DNA from: JACQQW01 sp964520655
GTDB lineage: Bacteria; Omnitrophota; Gorgyraeia; Zapsychrales; Fredricksoniimonadaceae
DNA: 64,000 nt
Reading direction: 5' to 3'
Assembly: GCA_964520655.1 (NCBI GenBank)
Contig: CAZFNI010000001.1
Coordinates: forward strand, 140,280 to 204,279
Positions within the stretch are counted from its first letter, which is position 1. The number at the start of each line of letters is the position of its first letter. The notes beneath the pieces were generated by a model. That model was not told where the DNA came from. It was given only the letters and a program-made list of their open reading frames with translations, and did not search any database. Made by a program: the position numbers and the translations under genes. Positions 8,513 through 17,600 of the stretch are shown here, piece by piece.

Positions 8513-8537
8513 AGCACTCTGTAATTTGTAGTGCTAA
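8511..8537 (+). promoter_or_regulatory. CIRCE operator (HrcA-binding site)
   Basis: TTAGCACTC (8511-8519), nine bases, TAGTGCTAA (8529-8537): only one base away from the consensus TTAGCACTC-N9-GAGTGCTAA. CIRCE is the established target of the heat-shock repressor HrcA and is placed over the transcription start of groES here. No hrcA gene lies in this window. Confidence 0.93.
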
Positions 8538-8591
8538 ATTCTCATTCTAAGATTTTTCGTGTAACAACCATATAAATCGGAGGGAAAGTAT

Positions 8592-8882
8592 ATGGCCATT
8601 CAACCGTTAGGCGACCGCATCGTGGTCAAAGTGTTGGAAGCAAAAGAAGTCACAAAAGGGGGTATCTTACTTCCTGAAACAGCGAAAGAAAAACCGCAGG
8701 AAGCCAAAGTTGTGGCTGTCGGCAAAGGCCGCGTCAAGGAAAACGGCCAATTGATCCCATTAGAGGTCAAGGTTGGCGACCGCGTGCTGTATGGCAAATA
8801 CAGCGGGACCGAGATCACCACGACCGATGGTGAAGAGCTGTTGATCATGAAAGAAGAAGACATTTTAGCGATCGTAAAATAA
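8592..8882 (+). CDS. groES: Co-chaperonin GroES (Hsp10)
   Basis: 96 residues, the usual GroES length. It begins IQPLGDRIVVKVLEAKE, contains the mobile-loop region KGGILLPETAKEKPQ that docks on GroEL, and ends with DGEELLIMKEEDILAIVK. Seven GroES subunits cap the GroEL ring and assist ATP-driven folding in the cytoplasm. A GGAGGG ribosome site precedes the ATG. It is the first gene of a groESL operon governed by the CIRCE element and promoter upstream; groEL follows after 30 bp. Confidence 0.98.
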   Translation: MAIQPLGDRIVVKVLEAKEVTKGGILLPETAKEKPQEAKVVAVGKGRVKENGQLIPLEVKVGDRVLYGKYSGTEITTTDGEELLIMKEEDILAIVK

Positions 8883-8912
8883 TTATTCTAATCTATAAAA
8901 AGGAGCATTCTT

Positions 8913-10559
8913 ATGGGAGCAAAGCAATTATTGTTTGATGATGAAGCGCGCCGCAAGGTGCTTAAGGGTGTTGAGCAATTAGCCCGCGCGGTCAAAGTGA
9001 CCTTGGGTCCCAAAGGCCGCAACGTGGTCCTGGATAAGAAATTTGGTTCACCGACCGTGACCAAGGACGGTGTGTCTGTGGCTAAAGAAATTGAATTGGA
9101 AGATCCATTTGAAAATATGGGTGCGCAAATGGTCAAGGAAGTCGCTGAAAAGACTTCTGATATCGCTGGTGACGGTACTACCACTGCGACCGTTTTGGCT
9201 GAATCCATCTATAAAGAAGGTCTAAAGAACGTGACCGCAGGCGCTAATCCCATGGCCTTAAAGCGCGGCATTGACCTTTCCGTCGAGCGCGTTGTCGCCA
9301 AGGTCGAGAAATTAGCGAAGAAGATCGATCTAAAGAATTCCAAAGAAGTGGAACAGGTTGCCAGCATCGCTGCCAATAATGACAATGTCATTGGCAAGAA
9401 GATCGCGGAAGCGTTCGAAGCGGTCGGCAAAGACGGTGTTATCACGGTCGAAGAAAGCAAGACCTTCAACACGGAATTGAAGATCGTCGAAGGTATGCAA
9501 TTCGATCAAGGGTATTTGTCTCCGTATTTCTCAACAGACATGGAGAAAATGGTCTGCGAATTGGAAGATCCTTATATCCTGCTGTATGAAAAGAAGATCT
9601 CTTCGATCAAAGATGTTCTGCCTGTCTTGGAAAAAGTTGCCAAGGGTGGACGTCCTCTGGTCATCATCTGCGAAGAAGTCGAAGGTGAAGCTTTAGCGAC
9701 ATTGGTTGTCAATAAAATGCGCGGCACATTGCATTGCGCGGCGGTGAAGGCGCCTGGTTATGGCGATCGCCGTAAGGAAATGCTCAAGGATATCGCGGTG
9801 TTGACCGGCGGTAAGGCGATCACTGAGGACTTGGGCTTAAAATTAGAGACCGTTGATCTTCCTGATCTTGGCCGTGCCAAGAAAGTCAAGATCGACAAGG
9901 ATAATACCACGATCGTTCAGGGTGCAGGCAAAGCAGCGGATATCAAAGCCCGCATCGCGCAGATCAAGAATCAGATCGATTCCACCGATTCTTCCTATGA
10001 CAAAGAGAAATTGCAAGAACGCTTGGCGAAATTGTCGGGCGGTGTTGCCATCATCAATGTCGGCGCAGCGACTGAAAGCGAAATGAAAGAAAAGAAAGCA
10101 CGCGTTGAAGATGCGCTGCACGCGACCCGCGCGGCCGTGGAAGAAGGTATTGTTCCCGGCGGCGGTGTGGCCTTATTGCGCTGCATCAAGGATCTTGAAG
10201 GCATTGATCTTAAAGGCGATGAAAAGACTGGTTCTGAGATCGTCCGCCGTTCCTTGGAATCACCTGTCCGTCAACTGGCGTTTAACGCCGGTTTGGAAGG
10301 CTCTGTCATCGTTGAGCATTTGATTAACGAAAAAGACTTGAGCAGCGGTTATGATTTCAACAATGACCAGTATGTGGATATGTTCAAAGCTGGTATCATT
10401 GATCCCGCGAAGGTAACACGCACTGCCTTGCAGCATGCGGCCTCTATTGCAGGCTTATTGCTGACTACCGAATGCCTGATCACGGATATCCCGGAGAAGG
10501 AAAAAGCTCCGGCGATGCCAGCGGGTATGCCTGGTGGCGGTATGGGAGGGATGTACTAA
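8913..10559 (+). CDS. groEL: Chaperonin GroEL (Hsp60)
   Basis: 548 residues, standard GroEL length, ending in the Gly-Met-rich tail GGMGGMY. Diagnostic stretches include VTLGPKGRNVVLDKKFG, DGVSVAKEIELED, AGDGTTTATVLAESI (ATP site) and AAVEEGIVPGGGVALLR. The protein forms the double-ring folding chamber with GroES. AAAGGAG precedes the ATG. The operon ends in a strong intrinsic terminator at 10582-10616. Codon choice looks more biased than that of the neighbours, as expected of an abundant protein. Confidence 0.98.
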   Translation: MGAKQLLFDDEARRKVLKGVEQLARAVKVTLGPKGRNVVLDKKFGSPTVTKDGVSVAKEIELEDPFENMGAQMVKEVAEKTSDIAGDGTTTATVLAESIYKEGLKNVTAGANPMALKRGIDLSVERVVAKVEKLAKKIDLKNSKEVEQVASIAANNDNVIGKKIAEAFEAVGKDGVITVEESKTFNTELKIVEGMQFDQGYLSPYFSTDMEKMVCELEDPYILLYEKKISSIKDVLPVLEKVAKGGRPLVIICEEVEGEALATLVVNKMRGTLHCAAVKAPGYGDRRKEMLKDIAVLTGGKAITEDLGLKLETVDLPDLGRAKKVKIDKDNTTIVQGAGKAADIKARIAQIKNQIDSTDSSYDKEKLQERLAKLSGGVAIINVGAATESEMKEKKARVEDALHATRAAVEEGIVPGGGVALLRCIKDLEGIDLKGDEKTGSEIVRRSLESPVRQLAFNAGLEGSVIVEHLINEKDLSSGYDFNNDQYVDMFKAGIIDPAKVTRTALQHAASIAGLLLTTECLITDIPEKEKAPAMPAGMPGGGMGGMY

Positions 10560-10581
10560 AAAAGGGAAGTATTCCTTTTTC

Positions 10582-10616
10582 AAAGAGGGTGCTTTACAGC
10601 ACCCTCTTTTCTTTTT
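10582..10616 (+). terminator. Intrinsic terminator of groESL
   Basis: A perfect 12-bp stem: AAAGAGGGTGCT at 10582-10593 and AGCACCCTCTTT at 10598-10609, with a 4-base loop (TTAC) and a T-rich tail to 10616. Confidence 0.95.
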
Positions 10617-10657
10617 ATAATCGCATCTTTATCAAACAATATAAAGAAAGACGGTTT

Positions 10658-11119
10658 ATGAAAAATCAAATGAATGGCTCAGTGATGTTGTGTGTGGTGA
10701 TCGCGGCAGTTATTGTTCTGACGGGATGCACATCCATGTCTTGTTCTAAAAAAAGCACCTGTCCTGTTAAAAAAGAGTCAACAGCTATAAAAGATCAGGC
10801 TGCCGCAAAACCGGTTGTTCCCCAAGCGGCAGAAGGCTCCATTAAAAGTGATGATGCCACTGTTCTTAGCAGCGGTTTTAATGCCGTATGGCTGGCATCC
10901 CAGAAAACGATACAGCAAATGGGTTTAGTCAGTATCAGTGACAGGTCTGAAGGGCATATTCAGGCGCGTATACGTATGGCAGTGGTGGATGTTAATATTG
11001 AAAAGGTAGATGCCAAAAGCACTCGTGTGAAAGTCAACGCGCTTAAAGATGCTGCCATAGATGATGCGCTTAACGCGGAAATATTTGGCAAGATCAAAGC
11101 AGCTTCCGTGCTGTATTAA
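10658..11119 (+). CDS. Small lipoprotein, DUF3568-like
   Basis: 153 residues from the ATG at 10658. The N-terminus is a lipoprotein signal with lipobox-like VLTGC (Cys about 23), followed by a Cys/Lys/Ala/Pro-rich linker. The C-terminal domain (about 65-153) contains FNAVWLASQKTIQQMG and SEGHIQARI, ending in IFGKIKAASVLY; this pattern of an amphipathic helix followed by strands and a lysine-rich helix resembles DUF3568-type lipoproteins. An open frame continues upstream into groEL but has no ribosome site there. It lies alone between two terminators, so it is probably monocistronic. Function unknown. Confidence 0.75.
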   Translation: MKNQMNGSVMLCVVIAAVIVLTGCTSMSCSKKSTCPVKKESTAIKDQAAAKPVVPQAAEGSIKSDDATVLSSGFNAVWLASQKTIQQMGLVSISDRSEGHIQARIRMAVVDVNIEKVDAKSTRVKVNALKDAAIDDALNAEIFGKIKAASVLY

Positions 11120-11151
11120 ACCGTCTCAGAAGTACTCCATAGCAGACCAGT

Positions 11152-11175
11152 AAAAAGTGCCGTTGGCGCTTTTTT
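11152..11175 (+). terminator. Intrinsic terminator after the lipoprotein gene
   Basis: AAAAAGTGCC at 11152-11161 pairs with GGCGCTTTTT at 11165-11174 (one G-T pair) across a 3-base loop, ending in a T-run. Confidence 0.8.
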
Positions 11176-11240
11176 ATGCTATCCTTACCTTGGTTTCAAC
11201 ATAGTCTATTTTCCAAAAAAAATATACGAAAGAGAGCGGC

Positions 11241-14200
11241 ATGTTTCAACGATTATTCCACTATTTCGTTACAATGGCTTTTTTCACATCAGTAAGTTTA
11301 CCTGTGTTTGCCCAACTTCCAGCGATCAATCTTCCGGAACCAGGCGCCGCTGTCACCGTAAGCGCTGTTTATCAGCCGGTGTTGATCAAAGGGGTCAAGG
11401 TTGACTCCAAGCATCCATTACATCTGGAATTTATTGTCGATCCTAACGGTCTTTCTATTCAAGACAAATCTTTACGAGCCCAAACCCTGCGTTCTGTCAG
11501 GTATTTTTTAGCTGCGCTTACTGTCCCCAATGATCAATTATGGGTCAATCTTTCGCCGTATGAGAAACAACGCATTATCCCGGATGGTCTTTCCGCCACT
11601 GAAATGGGGAGGGATCTGCTGGCACAGGATTATCTGCTTAAGCAGTTGACCGCGACATTATTGAGCCCAACGGCGTCGCCAGGTAAAGAATTCTGGGAAC
11701 GTGTTTATCGTCAGGGCAGCCACAGCAAACAGGGAGATCCCGTCCGTATTAATGCTTTCCATAAAGTTTGGATCGTTCCGGATCTTGCAGAGATTAGGGA
11801 ACATAACGGGGTCGCGGTCATTGCGAAAAGCCGTTTAAAGGTCATGCTGGAAGAGGATTATCTGGCAGTAAAAAAGAATGCTAGAACGAACGTTACTGAG
11901 GGGAAAGACCGTGCGTCAACTGAATTCATGCGTGCTGTCATCCTCCCTGAACTGGAACGGGAGGTCAATGAAGGAGCGAATTTTAGTATTGTCCGCCAAG
12001 TCAATGATGCGCTCTTATTAGCGGCATGGTTCAAGCAAAGGGTCAGACAGGGCGTCCTGGCCTCTGTCTACACAGACCGCAACAAGATCGATGGTATTGA
12101 CCTTCAGGATAAAACAGCCAAAGAAAAGATCTATACTCGTTATTTGAAGGCATTTAAAAAGGGCGTTTATAATCAGATCAGGGAGGATGTTGACCCATTG
12201 ACCCATCTGAAGATGCCGCGTAAATATTTTTCTGGAGGATATGATGGGACGCATCCATTATTCGTTGTCCAGCCGGCTTCAGAACTTTCCATGATAGAGG
12301 CTGCTGGTGGTGCTCGAGCACTGCTTGCGCCTGTTGATCTAATGGTCATGGCTGATCGGGCTCAAGTTTCCCACGTCACGGCCCAGGAGCGCCTGCAGGA
12401 GATTAGGCATGACGGGTACGCTGGTTTTCCTGTGGTTGTTGGTGATCAAGACCTTCCGTCTGGAATGACTTATGCATTAAGTTTTTATGATGCCACGGCC
12501 GGGGAAAAGAATAATCCTCTACGGGCTCTGATCAAGGCGGGGAAATTACGCGCTGGGCCGGATTTTAAGTTATTGATCGATGGGGTTCAGGACGGGGATG
12601 GTATCCTGGTGTCAACCGACAGTGAGGTAGAAGTGGATCGGGTGCTGGTCAAGATACTAAGCGGTGATCAACAAGCGGCTGCATTTGATGCCTGGAAAAA
12701 GAAAGCCCGCAGCGCCGCCATTAAACCATTGGCCATCCATACTTCCAGCATGATCGCCCGCCCAACTGAAGTGCTGTATCGATATGGTATTCTTAAGTTG
12801 TTGATGTCAAAAGATACGGTTTCCATGAAAGAGATCATCGATCATGTTCGTTCCCTGGTTGTTGATGGAACAATCATTCGAAATAATACACCTAATACCC
12901 AGTATATTTTTGCTGTCCTGCGTGCATATGCCTCGCTGGGTTGGTTGACCTTTGCGGGAGAGTCGGCCAGTGAAGAGATGGTGTTCTCTTTGACAGAGCG
13001 TGGTCAACAGGCGTTGACTGCTGCAAAGAGCTATGCGGCAGTTGCTGATGCTATCCCAGAGTTTGACAAGATCGTTGACCATTTGTTCAACCGTTCATCG
13101 GTGCTGCTTTTGCCTGCTGGCGCCGCTTCATTGCGATCCATGGCTCTAAGTTCTCAACAGGGGTGGGGGTTGCCGGATAATATGGACGAAGAGGTTCGCC
13201 ATTTGGTCCGCGGGCAATTGGACGGTTATCTGATCACCAATCTTGCCCTGGCGTTGCATATGGAAGGTGTATTTCGTTTGATCAATGCTGATCTTGACCT
13301 GGACATGGATGCTATTGTGCGTTCGAGGAAAATTAGCGGGAATACAGATGAACTTAAGGCGGCGCTGGATATTCTAGCCAATGCTGGATTCCTGCGTGAG
13401 TATGGGGCAGGACGGTACCATGTGACCTCGGAAGGGGTTGTTGCGTTCGACAGGGTCTTGTCATACGGGGTCCCCGTATCTTACAGGCCAAGTTATGACC
13501 TGGCGGAACGTTTTTTGTTCGGAGACGCAAAGCAGATCCCGCGCATGGATGATGAAGGGCATGAATTGCTTGTCTATCGCTACTTGAACGTCCTTGGTTC
13601 CGGTGCCTCGCATGCTACTTATTTTAAGCAAGTTGACAAGATGGTTGTCCAGATGATCCAGCAGCGTTTTAACAGCGGGGACATTCCTGAGCCAGAAGCA
13701 TTGACAACCCTGGCGCCTTTTGTATTGTCATTCGCTGATACCGGCTCCGGTGACGGGAAGTTTTTGGCGCACATTTATCATGTTATTGTGAAGCAAACGC
13801 GTTACGGCGAGCTGATGCGGGCATATCCACATCTTTATAAGATCGATATGGTGGGGGTGGATTATAACGGTAAATCAAGAGAGGCCACCAGCGCGACACT
13901 ATCAGCAGAACGGATCGAACATTCAGTCATTTTCGGGGACATCAATGAGCCTGCTGATATTGTGCGTGACGTGAACAAAGAGCTTGCCAGGAAAAACCAG
14001 GGGTCGCGTCTGTTGGTGATCCATACCCGGACATTCCTGGATCACAATCGTCCCTGGACAGGGATTAAAAATGTGGAACAGGCAAAAGCGCGCGTGTCTT
14101 CGTCAACAGGGACTTATGGCTGGCGCGGTGAGGCGATCCCCAATAATGTCGTCGAGCAGAATCTGTATGAACACTTCAAGTCTTGGGCGGACGCATTAAG

Positions 14201-14684
14201 TTCAGCTGGTCAGAAGGACTTGATCGTGATCGAACTGCACACGGTGCCTCCTGCGATAGCGGCTGTGAATATTGGCCGCACGCTGGATGTTCCTTATTTC
14301 TTGTCGCATGCCTTCTCAGATCAGCTCATCATTGAGTTCCCGGTTTATGATGCCAGGGTCAAGGAGGCTGGATTTGTCCGGCACCCGGATGCTTCGTTCC
14401 ACAAACGGTTTCCTGAAGGGGATCTGACCACGGTATCGGTCGATTACTGGATGCTGCCGGACGTTGTTGTGCCTCCCGCCAAAGCAGGCGGGGAGAGTGA
14501 TATGGCCTCTGCGGCGGATGTCGGCGGTATCAACCTTGATCCTCGTTTGGGGCTGCTACGCATTGACACCGGCAAAGAACCTGTGACGCCAGGAGAAACA
14601 CGGCCGCTGCCGATCTCTGATATGGATATCAAAGGTTTATACCCCGTACTGATCAAGATCATTCCTTTAAGAAATGAGCAATGA
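11241..14684 (+). CDS. Giant modular exported protein A: shared N-module, winged-helix-like region, SAM-methyltransferase-like domain, shared C-motif
   Basis: 1147 residues. Signal peptide about 1-24 (ends VFAQ). Residues about 28-330 form a module shared with the genes at 14691 and 43190: LPEPGAAVTVSAVYQPVLIKG, LWVNLSPYEKQRIIP, GRDLLAQDYLLKQLTATLL, SRLKVMLEEDYLA, then PRKYFSGG. The middle (about 500-760) has repeated helix-turn-helix-like stretches resembling winged helices. About 830-1060 holds SFADTGSGDGKFLA and MVGVDYNG, the glycine motif and acidic residue expected of a class I SAM methyltransferase, similar in style to polyketide-synthase-type methyltransferases. The end carries the shared GGINL...PVLIKIIPL motif. 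Exporting a methyltransferase is odd, since SAM is cytoplasmic. Payload function is inferred, not certain. Confidence 0.75.
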   Translation: MFQRLFHYFVTMAFFTSVSLPVFAQLPAINLPEPGAAVTVSAVYQPVLIKGVKVDSKHPLHLEFIVDPNGLSIQDKSLRAQTLRSVRYFLAALTVPNDQLWVNLSPYEKQRIIPDGLSATEMGRDLLAQDYLLKQLTATLLSPTASPGKEFWERVYRQGSHSKQGDPVRINAFHKVWIVPDLAEIREHNGVAVIAKSRLKVMLEEDYLAVKKNARTNVTEGKDRASTEFMRAVILPELEREVNEGANFSIVRQVNDALLLAAWFKQRVRQGVLASVYTDRNKIDGIDLQDKTAKEKIYTRYLKAFKKGVYNQIREDVDPLTHLKMPRKYFSGGYDGTHPLFVVQPASELSMIEAAGGARALLAPVDLMVMADRAQVSHVTAQERLQEIRHDGYAGFPVVVGDQDLPSGMTYALSFYDATAGEKNNPLRALIKAGKLRAGPDFKLLIDGVQDGDGILVSTDSEVEVDRVLVKILSGDQQAAAFDAWKKKARSAAIKPLAIHTSSMIARPTEVLYRYGILKLLMSKDTVSMKEIIDHVRSLVVDGTIIRNNTPNTQYIFAVLRAYASLGWLTFAGESASEEMVFSLTERGQQALTAAKSYAAVADAIPEFDKIVDHLFNRSSVLLLPAGAASLRSMALSSQQGWGLPDNMDEEVRHLVRGQLDGYLITNLALALHMEGVFRLINADLDLDMDAIVRSRKISGNTDELKAALDILANAGFLREYGAGRYHVTSEGVVAFDRVLSYGVPVSYRPSYDLAERFLFGDAKQIPRMDDEGHELLVYRYLNVLGSGASHATYFKQVDKMVVQMIQQRFNSGDIPEPEALTTLAPFVLSFADTGSGDGKFLAHIYHVIVKQTRYGELMRAYPHLYKIDMVGVDYNGKSREATSATLSAERIEHSVIFGDINEPADIVRDVNKELARKNQGSRLLVIHTRTFLDHNRPWTGIKNVEQAKARVSSSTGTYGWRGEAIPNNVVEQNLYEHFKSWADALSSAGQKDLIVIELHTVPPAIAAVNIGRTLDVPYFLSHAFSDQLIIEFPVYDARVKEAGFVRHPDASFHKRFPEGDLTTVSVDYWMLPDVVVPPAKAGGESDMASAADVGGINLDPRLGLLRIDTGKEPVTPGETRPLPISDMDIKGLYPVLIKIIPLRNEQ

Positions 14685-14690
14685 ACCGTG

Positions 14691-17600
14691 ATGGAAAACC
14701 ATCGAAAATCTCTACATGTAATTTTATCTCTGGTCGTATTTATCAGCGGTTTTTTATCGTCTTTGCCTGAAAACTCTTGGGCAAAACATTCATCCGATCT
14801 CTCCATTAATCTGCCCCCTGCGGGAACAATGGTGACATTAAGCCCGCAATATGAGCCCATTACCATCAAGGGCCTGACAGTAGTCAAGAATGATCCTTTT
14901 CGCTTCGACTTTATTATGACTACAGGTGATGATAATAAATTACAAGGTGAAGCCCTGAAGCTGGAGGGAGAGAAACTGATCCGTTACTTTCTTGCCTCTT
15001 TAGCTGTTCCTGAGCAAGACCTGTGGGTTAATCTTTCGCCATATGAAGGCAGCAGGGTCGTTCCTCCTGCTCTTGGAGATACAGAGCTCGGCCGTGACAT
15101 GCTCGCGCAGGATTACATTTTAAAACAATTGACCGCGTCGTTGATCTATCCGGAAAAAGAGTTGGGTAAGAAATTCTGGGACAAGGTGTATGCCCAAATG
15201 CAGGCTCAGTACGGCAAGACCGTCAATATTCCGGTCAATACGTTCAATAAAGTTTGGATCATGGCGGATCAAGCGGAAGTGTTTGAGAAGGATCAGACTG
15301 TGATGGTGACCAAAAGCCGCTTGAAAGTCATGTTGGAGGAGGATTATTTGGCAGCGACTCGTCATGAAGCATCGGGTCCTGCCTGGGCAGCATCTGTTTC
15401 GTCCTCGCACCACCCATCCCCCGGTGGGGTAGCAAACCTAAAATCTACGTTTCCCCTGGTGCTGCGGTCAAAACAGAGTGTGACCTTTGGGAACACCCGG
15501 TATGAGGGTGCTGCCCAGTCACCCGATGCCGGCAAGACGGATACTCAAGAAGTGATCCGGCAGATCATCCTGCCTGAGATTGAAAAAGAAGTCAACGAAG
15601 GCAAGAATTTTGCGTCATTGCGGCAGATCTTTAATGCGATCATTCTGGCAAAATGGTTTAAAGAGAATTTAAGAGATTCTATTATTAGTCAGATCTATGG
15701 GGATAAAAGTAAGGTTAAAGGAATTGAAGTGCAAGACAAAGAGATTGCTCAAAAGATCTATGAGCAGTATGTGAGGGCGTATAAAAAAGGTGTCTTTAAT
15801 TACATCAAGGTCGAAAAAGGGGATGAGCGTTTGTCATCTGTGCCAAGAAAGTATTTCTCTGGTGGTGTTGTGGGGCGCGTTACTATCACAAGGATTTCGG
15901 AAATAGACGCAGGAACTGCAAGCAGTCTAAAAGACCATGCCATGGTGTTTTCAACTGTTTTGAATCTGGCCTCGGGGGTTAACCCGCCGGCATATAAGAT
16001 TGTACCGATGGTCTCAGATAAGGCAGATATGGCAGGTTTATGGAAAGATCTCAATGATCCTGCAAAAGTTCAGATAAGAATGGATCAGCACAGGATAAAT
16101 TTTGTGACAAGGCACGGCACATTGTCTTTTGTAGGGGAGTATTTCAAAGACAAGCCCGATGCTTTACAGAAGATTCGTTATGCCAAACAGGTCTATTTAA
16201 GTGTGTTATCGTTTCGTGATATGTCAGAGATCGAAGCTGTAATACCGGCATTGAGCGTAATTGAAAAGAGGGCGGTATTATCATGGATCGACAGTAAATT
16301 CACCTCCGCAGGAACGCCTGTCTCAGATAAATTAGGCAGGATCCGTGACATTATTTATGGAAATGAGGAGGATATGGCCATGACTGCCGGTGCGTTTATC
16401 ACGGCATTTACAGGTAGGAATGGTTCAGGGGACAGGACCATCATGATCAATGTGTTAAATGAGCTATCAAAGCCGCCATTTGTCCGTGTTCCTAAGACAA
16501 TATTGGGGGAGTATGATATTTATCCTGTGAATGATTATGTTTTAATGAGGGTTAGTAAAGATGCGCAAAAGGGAAAAATGAATTGTGTTTTTGAGGTGGA
16601 CCAAGGTGAGATCGGTAGTATTGAAATGGTTGTTGATCAGTCATGGTATGAGGCGCATTCTTTCGCGGATATGATCATGTTGATGAAAGAATTGGCGCAG
16701 CATTATCTCAGTGATCTGGCCCTGGTGATGTCCGGTTATGTCGGTGTTCGTGCTGATGATATTAGGGTGGTGGGGAATGTTTATTTCTCAAATTTGCAGA
16801 ATGATTGGGACGATGGCGTAGAAATAATCAAGGATCTGCAAATGCTGGGATGGTTTATGGAACAAGGGGCCGTACCCAAATTTGCATTTGACCGGAGAAA
16901 AACACGTGTCGATATTGATTATGGAGAGGGTTTGCCTGTTCTTACTTTTGAGTCCAGGGAGGTTAATGGGAAAAAGGTTTTGGATAAGGTTATGTATAAA
17001 AAGGCGGGAGATGATGTCCCGGTGCTGATGGTTCTTGTTGGCCGGGATGGGGGCAAGCTGCCTTGGGTTAAAAAGAGCGTAATGAACGCCTTGGCAGAAT
17101 TCAGGAGATCGCTCATTTTGTATATGCTCAAGAGATATCCAGAGCAGAGCCGCGTTATCCTGCACTTGATGTCGTCCAAAGATAGGGAGTCTTTGGAATC
17201 AACCAACAGTCATTTATTAGGTGACTATGGCTATGCGCTGTACAAAGTTGAAGAGGATTATATGCGACTGCCTATAGCATCAACGATCACTGCGGGAACA
17301 GAACATCATCCTCCTGCCAGAATATTAACTTTTCCTGGGGTATATTCTCCTGATTATGTAAGAGCCGGTTTGGAAGTAGCGTCTTATTTAGCTCACCCCA
17401 ATGCTATAAGATATTCAAAGACGGATCCAGAGTTTATTTATCCTCCTGCCGGTTTGAGCTTGTATGCGGGGTATTTTTCAAGAATAAGCAAGGCGCAGAA
17501 GATTATTCTAGAGGAGATCGAGAGAGCCTTTAGACAGGAGGGGCTTGTGCTGTATTCAAGGCCGATCGACCATTTTGGCCTTGAGCGGGAACGCAGAGAG

